Source: Boswellia sacra (taxonomy: Eukaryota > Streptophyta > Magnoliopsida > Sapindales > Burseraceae). From it: DNA of 64,000 bases. The stretch's first letter is position 1. Every line of letters begins with the position of its first letter. The translations under genes and the position numbers were made by a program. Of the stretch, positions 36,798-48,566 are shown piece by piece. The DNA is taken from assembly GCA_013180625.2 (NCBI GenBank), contig SNVD02013576.1:1-64000 (forward strand), given 5' to 3'. The notes under the pieces were generated by a model. The model worked only from the letters and a program-made list of their open reading frames with translations, searched no databases and had not been told where the DNA came from.

Positions 36798-36972
36798 ATG
36801 GAAGAGGCAAATAAGAAAGTAATGGTGGTAATAGGTGAGAGCGAGTGTAGAACTATGCTTTCAAATGGGCTATTCAGAGTCTTGCCGATATCCTCTCCAA
36901 CTCTCAACTTATCATCTTCACTGAAAAGCTTGATGATTTTGCTTAGGTTTATGCTTCAACGTGGTGATGCTC
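36798..36972 (+). pseudogene. Universal stress protein A-like, first exon (broken)
   Basis: It starts MEEANKKVMVVIGESEC. One base of frame change just after that, it continues YAFKWAIQSLADILSNSQ, then LIIFTEKLDDFA, a stop, VYASTW and another stop. This is the first exon of a plant universal stress protein. The usual text has E-S-E-C followed by a His/Tyr-Ala-x-x-W helix, and YASTW near the exon end. The exon ends before a plausible donor, GTATGT, at 36973. One frameshift and two stops make it non-functional. No second exon was recognised downstream. Copia LTR-like sequence lies there instead. Confidence 0.75.
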
Positions 36973-37059
36973 GTATGTTTCTCTCTTTGCTTTCTCTGTG
37001 TGTGACTTCATGTTTTATTGTTGTGACTTTTAGGCTATTCGGGAAAGAGTTCTATTCGA

Positions 37060-37960
37060 GATCTTAACAAGATTATGATAAAACTACGAGCAAAAAAATC
37101 AAACAAGAAAATAAACAAGACAATCGACACCAGATTTATAGTAGTTCGGCCAATTAAGCCTACATCCACTCTGAAGATCTCAGCAACAGCTTTATTCAAA
37201 TCAACAATATTAAAGAAGAATTACAAGAATATGAACAGTAATTTCAAGGATTTCAAACCTTACAGTCTTCCTATGTATATAACCCCAGGATAATCACTAA
37301 TATATGATATATACTTCTAAGGAAAGACTGACTCAGAAGAACTTCCATGAGCACTAGATTTCACTCATGGTTAAAGATTCCAAACTGTAGTTTCCAAGAT
37401 CACGATCTCTCTCATGATTTCACGATCTCTCTCATGATTAAAGCTTCTAATCGTAGATTCCAAGATCACCCAAACATTGTCAATTCTTGTAGTCTTTCAA
37501 GGTGTCTAAAATGTTTACTTTCCTGTTCTCTTCCACCACTTTCGTAGTAATTTGTAGTATATATTTTTTCACTCATATAAACAAAGCTTTATATAGACCT
37601 TTGAGTTTCTTTTCTAGTCTAACAATGATTCATAGACTAAAAATATAATCAAAACTCTTCATATTTTAGTTTCCTTGTCAAACTATGAGTACCCAAGATT
37701 ATCCTATTAAAACAAATTGCAATCAAACTCAGCTTCCTAGTTTGATATAAATTCCAATTTGTTTTAATTCTAATCTAGAAACAAATTTTATATTACCTAA
37801 TATTCTAATAAGACAAAACCACAAATAACATTTATCAACATTTTCCCATATTTGTAGTACACCCGCTATGCTACTCTGCTTTGCTTGTGCGATATATCCA
37901 ACACATGATGCATTAGGACATGATAACATTTCATCATTAGTAATAAATTAATAAATAACT
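37060..37960 (-). repeat. Degenerate Copia LTR-like sequence
   Basis: Bases 37141-37170 read GTAGTTCGGCCAATTAAGCC then TACATCCACT. This is the same kind of phrase as in the Copia C and D LTRs (ACGTAGTTCGGTT...CCTACATCCACGG). A repeated phrase, GATCACGATCTCTCTCATGA with TTTCACGATCTCTCTCATGA, follows at 37400-37440. Ends, TSD and internal region were not found, so it may be a decayed solo LTR in the USP intron. Confidence 0.45.
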
Positions 37961-39165
37961 ACCCACTAAGTCCATCTAATTGGCTATAAACCATCCAACA
38001 AAAAACAAATTTTTAAAGACACTAACCTAGCTAGAAACCCATTATAATTATTGCAGATCAGAATTCTAAAAATTTAGGAAAAAAAAAAAAAAAACAGTAG
38101 CATAACTCAATAACCAGTCCATGAGCCCAAAATTGATCCCATGCCCACAAAACCACCACCCCCCAAATTGAGGACCACCAAACAAACCCATCAACCCCCC
38201 ATGAATTGCAACACCATCCACCATATATCTATTAGAATCGCAACAGCCCCACCAACCAGGAGTTTGTGGCCCAGCGCGAATCCCATACCAAAACAATATC
38301 TCCAACAACAAAAAATTCTATAATCCTAGATCTACAACAATCACAGGTCAAATAAAAATAATTTACTGGCTTATTTATTCATTGCCAAAGACTTGGAGAG
38401 ATTGGAAGCGAAATGCAAAAGGAGGTTGCACTTATTTGAGTACAGTGGCTTGTCCTAAGAGCCGATCAAGATAACTACAGCTATGACTACTCGGGGCAAA
38501 AGGCATTGGTGAATTAATATTTTCGGAGGTATTTTGGAGTTTGAGAGGAAGGAAAAGAGGGAGGAGAGTGAAGAAAATAAGTGGGATGGTGGACAAAGAA
38601 GAAAGAAGGTAAGTGGATGTGGTGTGGAGGAAGAAGAGGCAAATGAATGCAGTGGTAGTGCAGGTGGTGACAGTCTCTCTTCGCTCTTCACCAAACCCAT
38701 ATAACAGACTTGGTACAAAGTTATTAGATAAGTAGGTTTCATTTTATTTATTAAAAATTCTTTAATTTTTTTTTATTTTCACCCACCCAATGAATTTGTA
38801 GCACATCAAGTTGTATAGATTTAGTTGTCTGGGTTGATTGTATACTTGGAACTACTCTTTAAGTATTTCTTGATTAATATATATAATAGATTAGGATTGA
38901 GGAAACACTTATTCAGGATAAGTATACTTCTTAGTTGGTATGCCTAACCACTAAGATTGGGATTTAGAGTATCTGCCATCTTGATTTTTTGCTATTAACT
39001 ATGTCAATTGGTCCTAAAGATCATATAAATATTTTTTCTTAAATCAGCAATATTGAATGTAGGACGACTTTTTAGCTCTTTCTAACATACAAGTTATTGC
39101 AGCAAGCTGAAGTTGAATTGTAATCTGTAACAATAGCTAGTCAATAAACCATATTTTATAGTAAC
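37961..39165. other. Spacer with poly-A tract and purine-rich stretch
   Basis: An A-run lies at 38078-38094. A C-rich stretch (38140-38280) gives a Gly/Trp-rich minus-strand reading. A purine-rich block with GGAAG and GAGGA repeats lies at 38530-38640. I recognise no gene, and the minus ORFs at 38066-38311 and 38455-38742 look like products of base bias. Confidence 0.45.
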
Positions 39166-40030
39166 ACAATAATGAAAATGAACAAAAAATTCACATCCAA
39201 GGGCACAGCAATGGTGAGCGAAGCTCGAGCTTCCTCCATTATCCTACCCACCATAATATTAAAGACCATAATCGTCTCTACTCTTCCAACCCTTTTACTC
39301 TCACAAAACGACACATCGTACGATGTTTGCTCTCCGTTCAATTGTGGTAATATCACCTTCCCCTTCCCCTTCTACCCTTCTCAAACCTCGGTGTGGGCTT
39401 TTCCAAATCACCTATGAGGCTCCTGCTTTTGTTCCCCTACTTTTGCTCTCCGATAGACCCTACTGAGTCAAAAACCTCGATATATCTGAACCTAATCCCC
39501 TGGTCACTGTGGTTGATGCTTAACTCTTCGAAAAACTGAGAACTAACACATGTGACTATCTGTATAATGTTTCCATTCTGAAAACCAATTCTATAGCCTC
39601 TCTCACTATACCTCTAAGGAGTGTTAACCCTACCTTATACAAGTACCCAAATGGGGGTACCCCTTTCTCGGGAGTTCACTGATAAAGTTGTGAGAAATGT
39701 TAGCTGTAACAATGGTTATAAACTTTATCTCTGGAGAAATGGAACTTAGTTGGATCCACCTTCACTCAATCCTGGACTATTAAGCCCATCTGCGTGTGAT
39801 TCCATTTAGTTGTTATGCGCCATCAGTTTCCTCTTTTCCAACTCTACTAATGCCAATAAGATGACGAAGCTTATTGAAGTATTAGATAATGGGTTTCCAT
39901 TGGAGTGGCCTAAACGAAGGATTGTGAACGATGTTAGAACAGTAGTGGACGGTGCAATTATGATTGGAATTTGAAAAAAATTGATTGCTATAACTATAGC
40001 GCCTCCAATTAAGTTTCTCTACATACTGCT
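39166..40030 (+). pseudogene. LRK10-like receptor kinase, extracellular GUB_WAK part (broken)
   Basis: The reading begins with a start at 39172 and a hydrophobic leader (SSIILPTIILKTIIVST, then LPTLLLSQ). Next comes YDVCSPFNCGNITFPFPF, the Cys-containing start of the galacturonan-binding GUB_WAK domain of LRK10-like/rust-resistance kinases. After a frameshift near 39415 it continues VKNLDIS, TNTCDYLYNVS, LYKYPNGGTPFS and DNGFPLEWP. Stops occur where Arg or Gln codons are likely. The gene is cut at 40030 by Copia E and resumes at 44777 as LTLCVFGFSLMG. The family gives plasma-membrane receptor kinases. Confidence 0.75.
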
Positions 40031-40272
40031 TATAGAGAAAAGATATTTACTATGTGAAGCTATATCTTTCATTGACTACTACTGCAAATATATACATTCT
40101 TGTACAAAGAACAAGATTGGTATCTTGCTAAACAAAGGGAGAAAAGGAATAGATTACAAATATACAAGGCAAGTGTACAGTAAATGATCACAAAGATTAG
40201 GGATGATTACGTTGCATGATTTGTGCCAAAATCATAGTTGGACTTATGAGCTTGCACAATCGTTTCCTTATA
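40031..40272 (-). repeat. Copia E 3' LTR
   Basis: Direct repeat of 44526-44771, with TATA-type ends. The right copy has a small TTCC duplication near its end, which explains the 4-bp length difference. Confidence 0.85.
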
Positions 40273-41990
40273 TGCCTTCGCAAGATTGGAGTTCCATCAT
40301 GGACTCCAATCTTGAGTCGTAGTTGTTGAAGTTTCTGATCTGACAATGGCTTTGTAAATGCATTAGCCAACTGATCAATAGATGACACATGAGCAACTCA
40401 TAACTGTCCTTCAGCCACCTGACCTCGGACAAAGTGGAAATCTATGGCAATATGCTGCATACGAGAATGAAACACAGGAATCACGCAAAGATATTTTACA
40501 CTTATATTGTCATAATAGATTGTTGGCTGCTGTGAAAAATATACACCAAATTCACCAAGTAATCCCTGAAGCCAATTGACTTGAGCGACATTTGTTGCAA
40601 TGGCCCGATATTCAACTTCGGTTGATGAACACGCAACAGTTTTTTGTTTGTGAGAACTCCATGAGACTGGATTGGCATTAAGATAGACTATAAATGCTGA
40701 TGTGGATGTGCGGCCATCTTTTTTGTCAGCCCAATCGGCATCGGCAAAAGCATGAAAATGAAGTGGGGCATTGCGTTGGAGAAAGAGACCATAATGATGA
40801 AGAGTACCTTTAAGATAACGAAATACTCATTTAGCTCTGTCCAATGAATTGTTGAAGGTTTGTGCATAAATTCAGATAATTTATTGACAGTATAATTAAT
40901 ATCCGATCGAGTGAGGGATAAATATTAAAGAACTCCAATCACTTGTCTATATGAGGTATCATCAGTAGGTGCAGTACCATCATGAAGCATAAGTGAAGTA
41001 GTAGTAGAAAGTGGCGTAGTCATTTCCTTTGCACCTTCCATTTGAGTTTTTTTTTTTTTTTTTTTTTTAGAGCAAATCTCGGATGTACTGATATTGAGAA
41101 AGAAAGAGACCTTGGTTGGTAGATGCCACTTCAACTCCAAGAAAATAATTGAGTGAGCCGAAATCCTTTAAAGAGAAACGAGTGGCAAGACAAGTAATAA
41201 ACTGCTCAAGAACTGGTGGCTCATTCCTTGTTATCACTAAATCATCAACATAAACCAAAAGATAAATTGTAGTCTGGTTGTGTGAGTAAAACAATAGAGA
41301 AGTATCTGACTTGGAATTCACAAATCCAAAAGAAATTAAAAAACTACTCAATTCTTGATGCCATACCTGTAGAGCTTAGCGCAAACCATAAATTGCTTTT
41401 TTTAGTTTATAAATATGATTGGGAAACTGGAGATCCTTAAACCCAGGTGGCTGACACATATAGACTTCATCATGGAGAGTTCCTTGAAGGAATGAATTAT
41501 TAATGTCTAGTTGACGTATAGGCCAACCTTGCGCCACTGCCAAGGACAGAAAAACTTGGATTGTAGGGGCTTTAACAACCGGGCTAAATGTGTCATGAAA
41601 ATCAACCCCGGGACGTTGATGAAATCCTTTGGCAACTAGCAGTGCTTTGTAGTGTGCTACACTGCCATTAGGATTACGTTTGGTGCGAAACACCCATTCG
41701 CACCCAACTATGTTATAACATGACTTTGGTGGAATAAGCTCCCAAGTGGAATTTTTGAGGAGGGCATTAAATTCGTCACTTATAGTGGTTTGCCAATGTG
41801 GATTTTTAAGAGCTTGTGAAACAGAGGCTGGTTCAATAGACTCGAAAAAGGGATGAGAAGTGGTGATATTAAGTTGTTTAGGCTTAAATATATTATTACG
41901 GGACCTTGTGATCATGGGATGGGTAGGGGTAAAGTTTGGTTTGGCAGTAGAGGGTTGAGTTGGAAGACATACCTGAGACAAATCAGTGGC
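40273..41990 (-). pseudogene. Copia E reverse transcriptase and RNase H (broken)
   Basis: RT at 41376-41981 has STWELIPPKSCYNIVGCEWV, GFHQRPGVDFHDTFSPVVK, RQLDINNSFLQG and KKAIYGLR, and then a stop. It continues at 41067-41351 with LLVYVDDLVITRNEP (YVDD box) and GSLNYFLGVEV. A long A-run on the coding strand (poly-T at about 41047-41070) interrupts the RNase H linker. RNase H remnants lie to about 40200 (for example DQLANAFTKPLSDQKL). The catalytic boxes are recognisable but the frame is broken at least three times. Confidence 0.85.
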
Positions 41991-41994
41991 ATCT

Positions 41995-43690
41995 GTGGTT
42001 TAAGCTGGAGCTGGAGTTAGACCAGTATCTACTGAAGCTGAATGTTGTGCATGAGAAGTGGTGGCTGGAGGACTGAGATCTGGACGAAGTTCAACATTAG
42101 TTGAAAAGGAGTTGGAAGGAGATGAAATTATGAAATGGCCAGGGTGGAAGTTTGTGGTGGAGATGTCAGATTCAGTAAATGGTTTAGAGAAAGAGATTTT
42201 GTTGAGAGAAAGGAATTCGTGTTCAAGAAGCACCACATGCCGAGAGATATAAATTTTGTTTCTAGAAGGATCAAAACACCGATAAGCATTATGAGTGGTA
42301 GAGTAGCCAATAAATATACAAGGCTGTGACTGTGGTTCAAGTTTATGGATTGTATATGGGCGCAACCATGGGTAACAAAGACATCCAAATACCCTAAGCT
42401 TGAGATAATTAGGTGGTTTAGAGAATAATTTATGAAAGGGAGATTGAAGATTTAGCATAGGTGTGGGTAAGCAAGTGATAAGATAAGAGGCAGCCCGGAA
42501 AGCGAAGGACCAAAAAGACAAAGGAAGAGAGTTTGATGTAAAAGGTTAAGTCCCGTCTCAACGATGTGACGATGATGATGTTCAGCCGTGCTTAAAAGTT
42601 GCGGAGTCTAAGTTGGGGTGATAAGGCGTTGAATGCCGTGTTGTATGAGAGTATTTTTAAGAACTTGGTATTCTCCTCCACCATCTGTATAAACTATGAC
42701 AATGGCCTTATGGAAGAATTTTTTTACCAAAGATTTGAATTTTTTAAAAATAGAAGTCATATCTGATTTTAGTTGCATGGGTTAGAGCCACATATATTTG
42801 GTGTGATGGTCCACAAAACAACATAATAACCAAAATCCATCCAGGGAAGTAATTGGGGCCGGTCCCCAAAAGTCAGTATAAATCAATTCAAGAGGGAATT
42901 TGCTTATAAGAGACGATGCACCAAATAGGAGTTTGTGACTTTTATTGCAGAAGCAAGAGTTACAATTATTTGTAGTGCTACTAGAGTGGTACAAAGGTAT
43001 GGATTTGGTGGAGCTAAGATGAGTAAGAATTTTGGTGGATGCATGACCAAGCCGGCGATGCCAATCATGCTGTGAAATTTTAGTAGCTACCATAGCAAAG
43101 AGCTGGTGACTAAAAGAATGCACTTGAGATGGCCACTCATAGACGTTGTTCTTGCTCCGGCCTTTGACCAAAGAGGGCCCTGTGTTCAGATCCTTCACAA
43201 CAAAAAAGGGTAGAAAGAACTCAATAGAAGTACGATTTTGTTTATAGAATTGAGAAATTGAAAGCAAGTTCGTTTTAATTAATGGCGCACATAGCACATT
43301 ATTTAAAGAAAAAGAAGTAGGAGTAAGAAGTTTAGTTGAACCAGTATGAGAAATAGGTAAGCCTTTGCCATCACCAAGTTCAATACCATCACCACCATCA
43401 TACTCAGCATGGAGAGATAGGTTACTGAGATCTTACGTTATGTGATGAGAAGCTCCTAAGTCCACAAGCCAATTTTGAGAAGATGAGGAATGATGTTGCA
43501 TGAAATTAACCTGAGGTGCATTGTGCTGTTGATTACGAGACCAACAAACCTTGGCTGAGCGCCCCATTTTATCACATATTTGGCAAACAATACGAGAAAA
43601 AGAATTATGTTTGAAATTTTCCCGATTGTTGAACTGATGCCCTTGTGATGGACCATATGGTTTGTTGAAGTGTGGATTTCCATTTGCTAG
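41995..43690 (-). pseudogene. Copia E protease and integrase (broken)
   Basis: The knuckle-like piece CQICDKMGRSAKVCW (about 43540-43590) lacks the zinc-binding His, with Arg in its place. Protease reads WLVDLGASHH, with Leu where DSG is expected. Integrase pieces have DWHRRLGHASTKIL and CNSCFCNKSHK (HHCC), then LIYTDFWGPAPITSLDG (first Asp). A gap with stops follows at 42540-42780. The ORF 42000-42521 is the integrase C-terminal part (LRVFGCLCYPWLRPY). Several key residues are gone, so the product would be inactive. Confidence 0.8.
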
Positions 43691-44510
43691 TTATTTTTTA
43701 TTTTGGGAAGAGCCACCCTTGGTAGCCTGAGATTAACGATGAGAGTAATTGGCTGTAAAAGTGATAGAATCTTTGTGTGTTGCATCTCGGTTCAAGTAAT
43801 CTTCATGCTCAGTGAGCTAGTCATGAAGCTCCTCAAATGAGATAAGCGATTCGGGTGCCCGAGCAGCTGCAGTGAGTTCTTTATAGTCTGAGCCATGACC
43901 ATTCAGAACATGGAGAATCAAGTCATCATTGGCTAATGGAGAGCCTATGAGCGCAAGATGATCCGCAATACTCTTCAAGGTTTGCATAAACTCGGCCACA
44001 GATTTGTTGCTCTTGGTGGTCTGTGAGAGACATTCTTTGAGATGCATTACCCTAGATCGAGATTTATTGGCATAGAGACGAGCCAATCGAGACCATCCTT
44101 CATGTGATGTTCTGGCAGATGCAACAAAGGGAATAACATGTTCAGAGAGAGAGGCAAGAATAACATGTAAAATAATACTATCTTGACGAGTCCATGTTAT
44201 GTAGGCAGGATTGGAAACTTCTTTATAATTCCTTGCAAAATTGTGGAAGGTGGGCAGGAAAAAGTTCCATCAACATAGCCCAGTAGATCATAACCAAACA
44301 AAAGAGTGTGAAATTGTGCACGCCAAGAAGGATAGTTTTTAGGCACAAGTTTGAGTGTTAATTGAGCTGCAGCATTGATAGAAAATAAGCCATTATTTTG
44401 GTTGGATAATCCTTCAGAAGGAATTGTTTGAAGAAGATTCGTCAGCCGTTGTTTGCAACAAAGGGGAAAAAAGAAAAGAAAAGGATCAAGCTTGCTTGTT
44501 AAAGTTTATG
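43691..44510 (-). pseudogene. Copia E gag (broken)
   Basis: Retrotran_gag/UBN2-like sequence, best seen at 43817-44086: LKECLSQTTKSNKSVAEFMQ, then LKSIADHLALIGSP, DLILHVLNG. The upstream part toward the primer binding site (LLYGYDLLGYVDG-type region) is frame-broken. The family product is the capsid of virus-like particles. Confidence 0.75.
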
Positions 44511-44525
44511 GAGGCTCTGATACCA

Positions 44526-44771
44526 TATAGAGAAAAGATATTTAGTATGCGAAGCCATATCTTTCATTGACTACTACTGCAAATATATACATTCTTGTAA
44601 AAAGAACAAGATTGGTATCTTGCTAAACAAAAGGAGAAAAAGAAGAGATTACAAATATACAAGGCAAGTGCACAGTAATTGATCTCCAAGATTAAGGATG
44701 ACTACGTTGCATGATTTGTGCCAAAATCATAGTTGGACTTATAAGCTTGCACAATCATTTCCTTCCTTATA
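44526..44771 (-). repeat. Copia E 5' LTR
   Basis: It directly follows the primer binding site GCTCTGATACCA (44514-44525, plus strand) and ends CCTTATA before the TSD CTGCT. Confidence 0.85.
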
Positions 44772-44776
44772 CTGCT

Positions 44777-45779
44777 AACACTCTGTGTTTTCGGTTTCTC
44801 TTTAATGGGTAATTGCATAAACAACCAAAATTAGAGGAGATATCGAAAAATCATGTTTTTAAAAAACATCTCATAATCACGTTCCTTTTTTTTATTTTTT
44901 TATTTTTACAATCGATCTCTAATGATTTACCTGACTACTCAACAACTCTTTTTGCTCTTGGAAGTGTTCAGTCTTTTAACACAACATATTAACTTATAGA
45001 CTTGTAATACAATATAGGCAAAAAAAAAAAAATAAATAAATAAAAATTTGTCATACTGTAATTATAATGTGAAAATTTTTAAAGTGTGATATTTTTTGAA
45101 TGATCCTTAGGGAGCGATTTTCTTTTCTTTTATTTTCTTTTTCTTTTTATCTGAAATCTATATAGATCTTAATTAAATTAAAATTTGAATAGGTCTGAAT
45201 ATAAAAATCTGAATGATATGTTTTTTTTTTTCATTTTAATATATGAATTGAAATGTCTTAAAACTAATGATTTTACATATATATCTCTATTTATATATAT
45301 TATTTTCACATGTGATTTTATTTCATATGGTAAAAATATTTGCATACCAAAATTTATTATGAATTTAATTTATTTAAATGTGTATAATCGAGTAAAATTT
45401 TTTTAAAATTGATATATAAATAAGCTAAATGACCATAAAATAATTTTGAAAATATAAAGAAAATCATAATATAAAATTAGAAATAAATAATAATGTTCCA
45501 AATTAAAATATTAGGCTATGTACATAAATGAAATTTATAAGGGCATTTATGAGAATTAGAGAAGTAATAAATGATTTAGACATTTGTATTCAGATAAAAG
45601 CTAAAATTTTTAGCTTTTTTCAATTTAGATGAAAATGTCTAGATTAGATTAAGTAAAAAAACAAACATCATGAAAATATCGGAAGTTTGAGAATAAGTTA
45701 AATTTGACTCAAGACCAAAAAGCAATTAGCCCGTTGGTTTTGATATTTTGCATAGAAATACTCTTATTACATCTCCATT

Positions 45780-45832
<53 letters not shown>

Positions 45833-46435
45833 ATGTTTATGACTAGAATAATACAAAGGCTTTGACCTTTCGTTATGTATAATTAGTCAGGTTGCAGTCA
45901 TATAATTAGGCAGTAAGCAATATCTCTAACTTGTTCAAAATTGAAGTGATGTTTGGTTTGATTTAAAATCAAAATATCAATTCCCCGTCAAACCTACCCA
46001 CCTTAGACGTTTGGTCTTCTGTGAACCAATCAGACTTGATACAACAAAATTCTAGACTCAACCTAGCTAGGGTAACTTTTCCCAATCTTCTCTATCGGCA
46101 AATTAACTAAAAATACATGCATGCAGCTAGAGGTAATTATATAATTGTGAAAAGCTAGGCTATATCATGCTAGACAGCAAGACATATTATCTATTTCCAT
46201 TTATACTCAATGGAGAGATATCTTATATATGAGTCGCGCGTGAGCACTTTGGAAGCAGCAACTTTTGATGTTGAATTTCTTTCTATCTTTAATGTTTGTA
46301 CATAAGGGTAGTCTGTATATTCCAATCAAAGGCTAATAATTTCACTTTTGCAACTACTAATTAACTATAATCTTCCCTTTATTGTCTCTTTGCATTGCAT
46401 ATATGTGATTAGTCTTTCACACTTCTATGACTTTT
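44777..46435. other. Receptor-kinase remnant and AT-rich intron-like spacer
   Basis: Bases 44777-44850 continue the receptor-kinase relic after Copia E. The rest, to 46435, is AT-rich without recognised genes. It holds a CT then AT microsatellite at 45783-45832. It probably represents an intron between the extracellular and transmembrane exons. Confidence 0.5.
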
Positions 46436-46439
46436 GCAG

Positions 46440-46857
46440 GCGCAGCCAATGGAAAAGGCAACTGCTAATTGCAGGTAAGAATTGATGGGAAGAGGACACA
46501 TGCATGATCAAAGTTATATATAAAAATTAAGAATGGATTGATTCACTTTTATATGAGGAAATTGAAATATAATTATAATTGTTGAGTTAGAGTAGTTCAT
46601 TTTGATCCAACTTCTGTTGTTTATTATTGTTGTTATGGACTATATCACTGAAGTTCTCATGATCATGTGGCTTCAACTTTGTCTGAAGGCGCTACAATTG
46701 GAAGCTGTTCTATTGTGCTCGTAGTTTTACTATTCATTTTCAGAAACAGAATTTCACCATTCTTCAAGAAATCCTATTCTAGAAAGAGTCAAAGACCACC
46801 AAATCATGGACTAAATGTCAAGCAGTTCATTAAAACCTATAGATCAACTTTACTTAC
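46440..46857 (+). pseudogene. LRK10-like receptor kinase, transmembrane region (cut by Copia D)
   Basis: A short possible exon (46440-46474) ends before the donor GTAAGA and contains a stop. A second piece, opening near 46655, reads GATIGSCSIVLVVLLFIFRN, a single membrane-spanning helix followed by basic residues, then LNVKQFIKTYRSTLLT. In LRK10-like kinases the TM helix is followed by a basic stretch and a V-x-x-F-(I/L)-x-x-Y-x-S-L-x-P motif before the kinase domain. The match stops at the Copia D LTR edge (46858), so the kinase domain is separated or lost. It lies downstream of the GUB_WAK relic at 39166 on the same strand and fits the same gene. Confidence 0.6.
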
Positions 46858-47728
46858 TGTAAGTTTTGAAAGTATGCAATTATAAGAAATTTAATAGTAA
46901 ACTGTAAAATAAATCGGCACAGGAGGATTTTTACGTAGTTCGGTTATAAAACCTACATCCACGGACAGTCATAGAGCTGCAATTCACTAAGTTCTTGTTT
47001 GTACAATCTTTAGGATCTTTTACAGTACTGACTCACTCTCACACACTGACCTAATCTTTGTAAAATAAAATCCCGTCAAGATCTTAAACTCTAGTGACAC
47101 AGCCCACTCTTTGTCACAGATAACTTAACAACACACTGTTAAGTTATTCATAACAAACAAAGTCTGACGTTGAATTATATAAACACTTAACCTGCAAGTT
47201 ATCCTAAGTGTCTACTAACTCACACAGACCTAATCAACAATTCATGTACGATTACAACCTCTCATACATGAATCAAAGACTCATCAAATCAAAGAAGCAT
47301 TCCTATTTGCATTGAAGCTCTCCTCTCTTTAATTCTTGGAATGCCGAAACCTAAACTCACACAACACACCACATAATCAGCATACTCAGTTATGTAAAAA
47401 TAACTTTGTATATATAGTGGTATGCCTGGACGAAATCTTCTTAGAATCCTGTAAAAATTCTAATCAAAATCATATTAGGATAAGGAGAAATATAATAGGA
47501 AGATATATAATTAAACTTCTAAAAGAATTAGGACATAAATAAATATTCTCATATTTTAATTAGGATACAAGAAACAATATCCTAATCTAAGAAGATATTT
47601 ATTATAAACCAAATACTTCCTAAAATATACTTCTAAAAACAGTAAAATAGGAAACAACATAATATTCTAGTTTTATCACAAGTTGGACAAAATATCATGT
47701 GCATGGCACATGCACGTTGACACCAACT
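46858..47728 (-). repeat. Copia D 3' LTR
   Basis: A diverged copy of the Copia C LTR, about 870 bp. The right edge reads GTTGACACCAACT, with the family's CACCAACA end mutated. Compared with Copia C it lacks the block between GTTGACACC and AACA that holds the minisatellite. Confidence 0.8.
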
Positions 47729-48566
47729 ATCTCCCCCTTTTTAGCAACTTGTGATGAAAACACGAAACTGTTTCTGATCAAAGAAAATCACACATGATAA
47801 GCCAATCATAAAAATAAGCTATCATGAAATAGCAAACAGAAAATATCATGTGTAAAGAATAAACCAGTGTGCTGTTACAATTCTCATAATAGAACACTGT
47901 ATGAATATGTATATCCTGCATTTTCAACACAAAGTGAAGTTGTTAAACTGATCAAGCAACACGTTAATCAATTCATGATCAGAGCAATCGGATCAACAAT
48001 GAAATTAGATCATGCAAACCATTCATCAAATCAAGATAACACAAACACACAAACACAGTAAAAACACAAAGCATCAAAATAGTCTTACTAGTCTTACTCC
48101 CCCTTACTCCTTACTAACATAATTCTCATCAGCAGTAACAAAAACATCAAACAGACAAAACAAAGTTAACAAAAAAACAATTATATTAGAAAAAATATCA
48201 ACTCCTTCTCCCCCTTGATTTCAGCACAAGTGCCAAAAGCACTTAACGAAGTCTTGGAGACTTGTGAACTGGTAGGGAAGAGGAACTGTCAGGATGCTTC
48301 TTGAATCTGTTAACCTTCTCTTTATATCTTTTCATGGTTATGGTAGGAGTTGGCTGCTCAGAAGCCTCAAGAGCAGGTTGTTCTTCAGCTGTCTCAGAGG
48401 AAGTGGCAGTTACTTTAGCTACAACTCTGCGAATCTCCTTATCAAGTCTTTTTGCACTGGTTTCTGTTGTGTGTAACTCAACAGCAGGTTGTTGAGTGGG
48501 AACCAGTGATTCTTCAGCAAATATAGATGGTGGAGATATGGCTGGTGTAGTTACTTTTTCAGCAGG
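46858..48566 (-). mobile_element. Copia D: truncated relative of Copia C (3' LTR and 3' interior)
   Basis: Bases 46858-47728 align with the Copia C LTR (CGGCACAGGAGGATTTTTAC, CCTACATCCACGGACAG, CTAAGTTCTTGTTTGTACAA). A polypurine tract (minus-strand complement of TCTCCCCCTTTTTAGC) follows, then interior sequence matching the 3' end of the Copia C extra ORF (for example the counterpart of 26330-26520 at about 48240-48430). It is cut at 48566 by the Gypsy LTR. Its LTR lacks the Asp-coding-like CGACACT minisatellite found in Copia C. It is inserted in the receptor-kinase relic at 46857. Confidence 0.85.

Larger units (their letters stand above)
40031..44771 (-). mobile_element. Copia E: short-LTR Copia element, TSD CTGCT
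   Basis: A complete 4.74-kb Copia on the minus strand. The LTRs are 40031-40272 and 44526-44771 (242 and 246 bp). A perfect duplication CTGCT flanks it (40026-40030 and 44772-44776). The LTRs begin TATAGAG and end CCTTATA instead of TG...CA. The primer binding site (44514-44525, TGGTATCAGAGC on the minus strand) abuts the LTR with no spacer, which fixes the boundary. It is inserted in the receptor-kinase relic, where removing it restores the reading YILLTLCVFGFSLMG. Coding parts run from gag (right) to RNase H (left) with many lesions. Confidence 0.9.

Noticed and set aside
38066..38311. Gly/Trp-rich minus-strand ORF followed by a poly-A/T tract, considered as a processed pseudogene
   Set aside because: No match to a known family and no target duplication seen. 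The C-rich base bias explains the residues.
45783..45832. CT/AT microsatellite as a regulatory GAGA-type site
   Set aside because: A plain dinucleotide repeat in an intron-like spacer with no gene start nearby.
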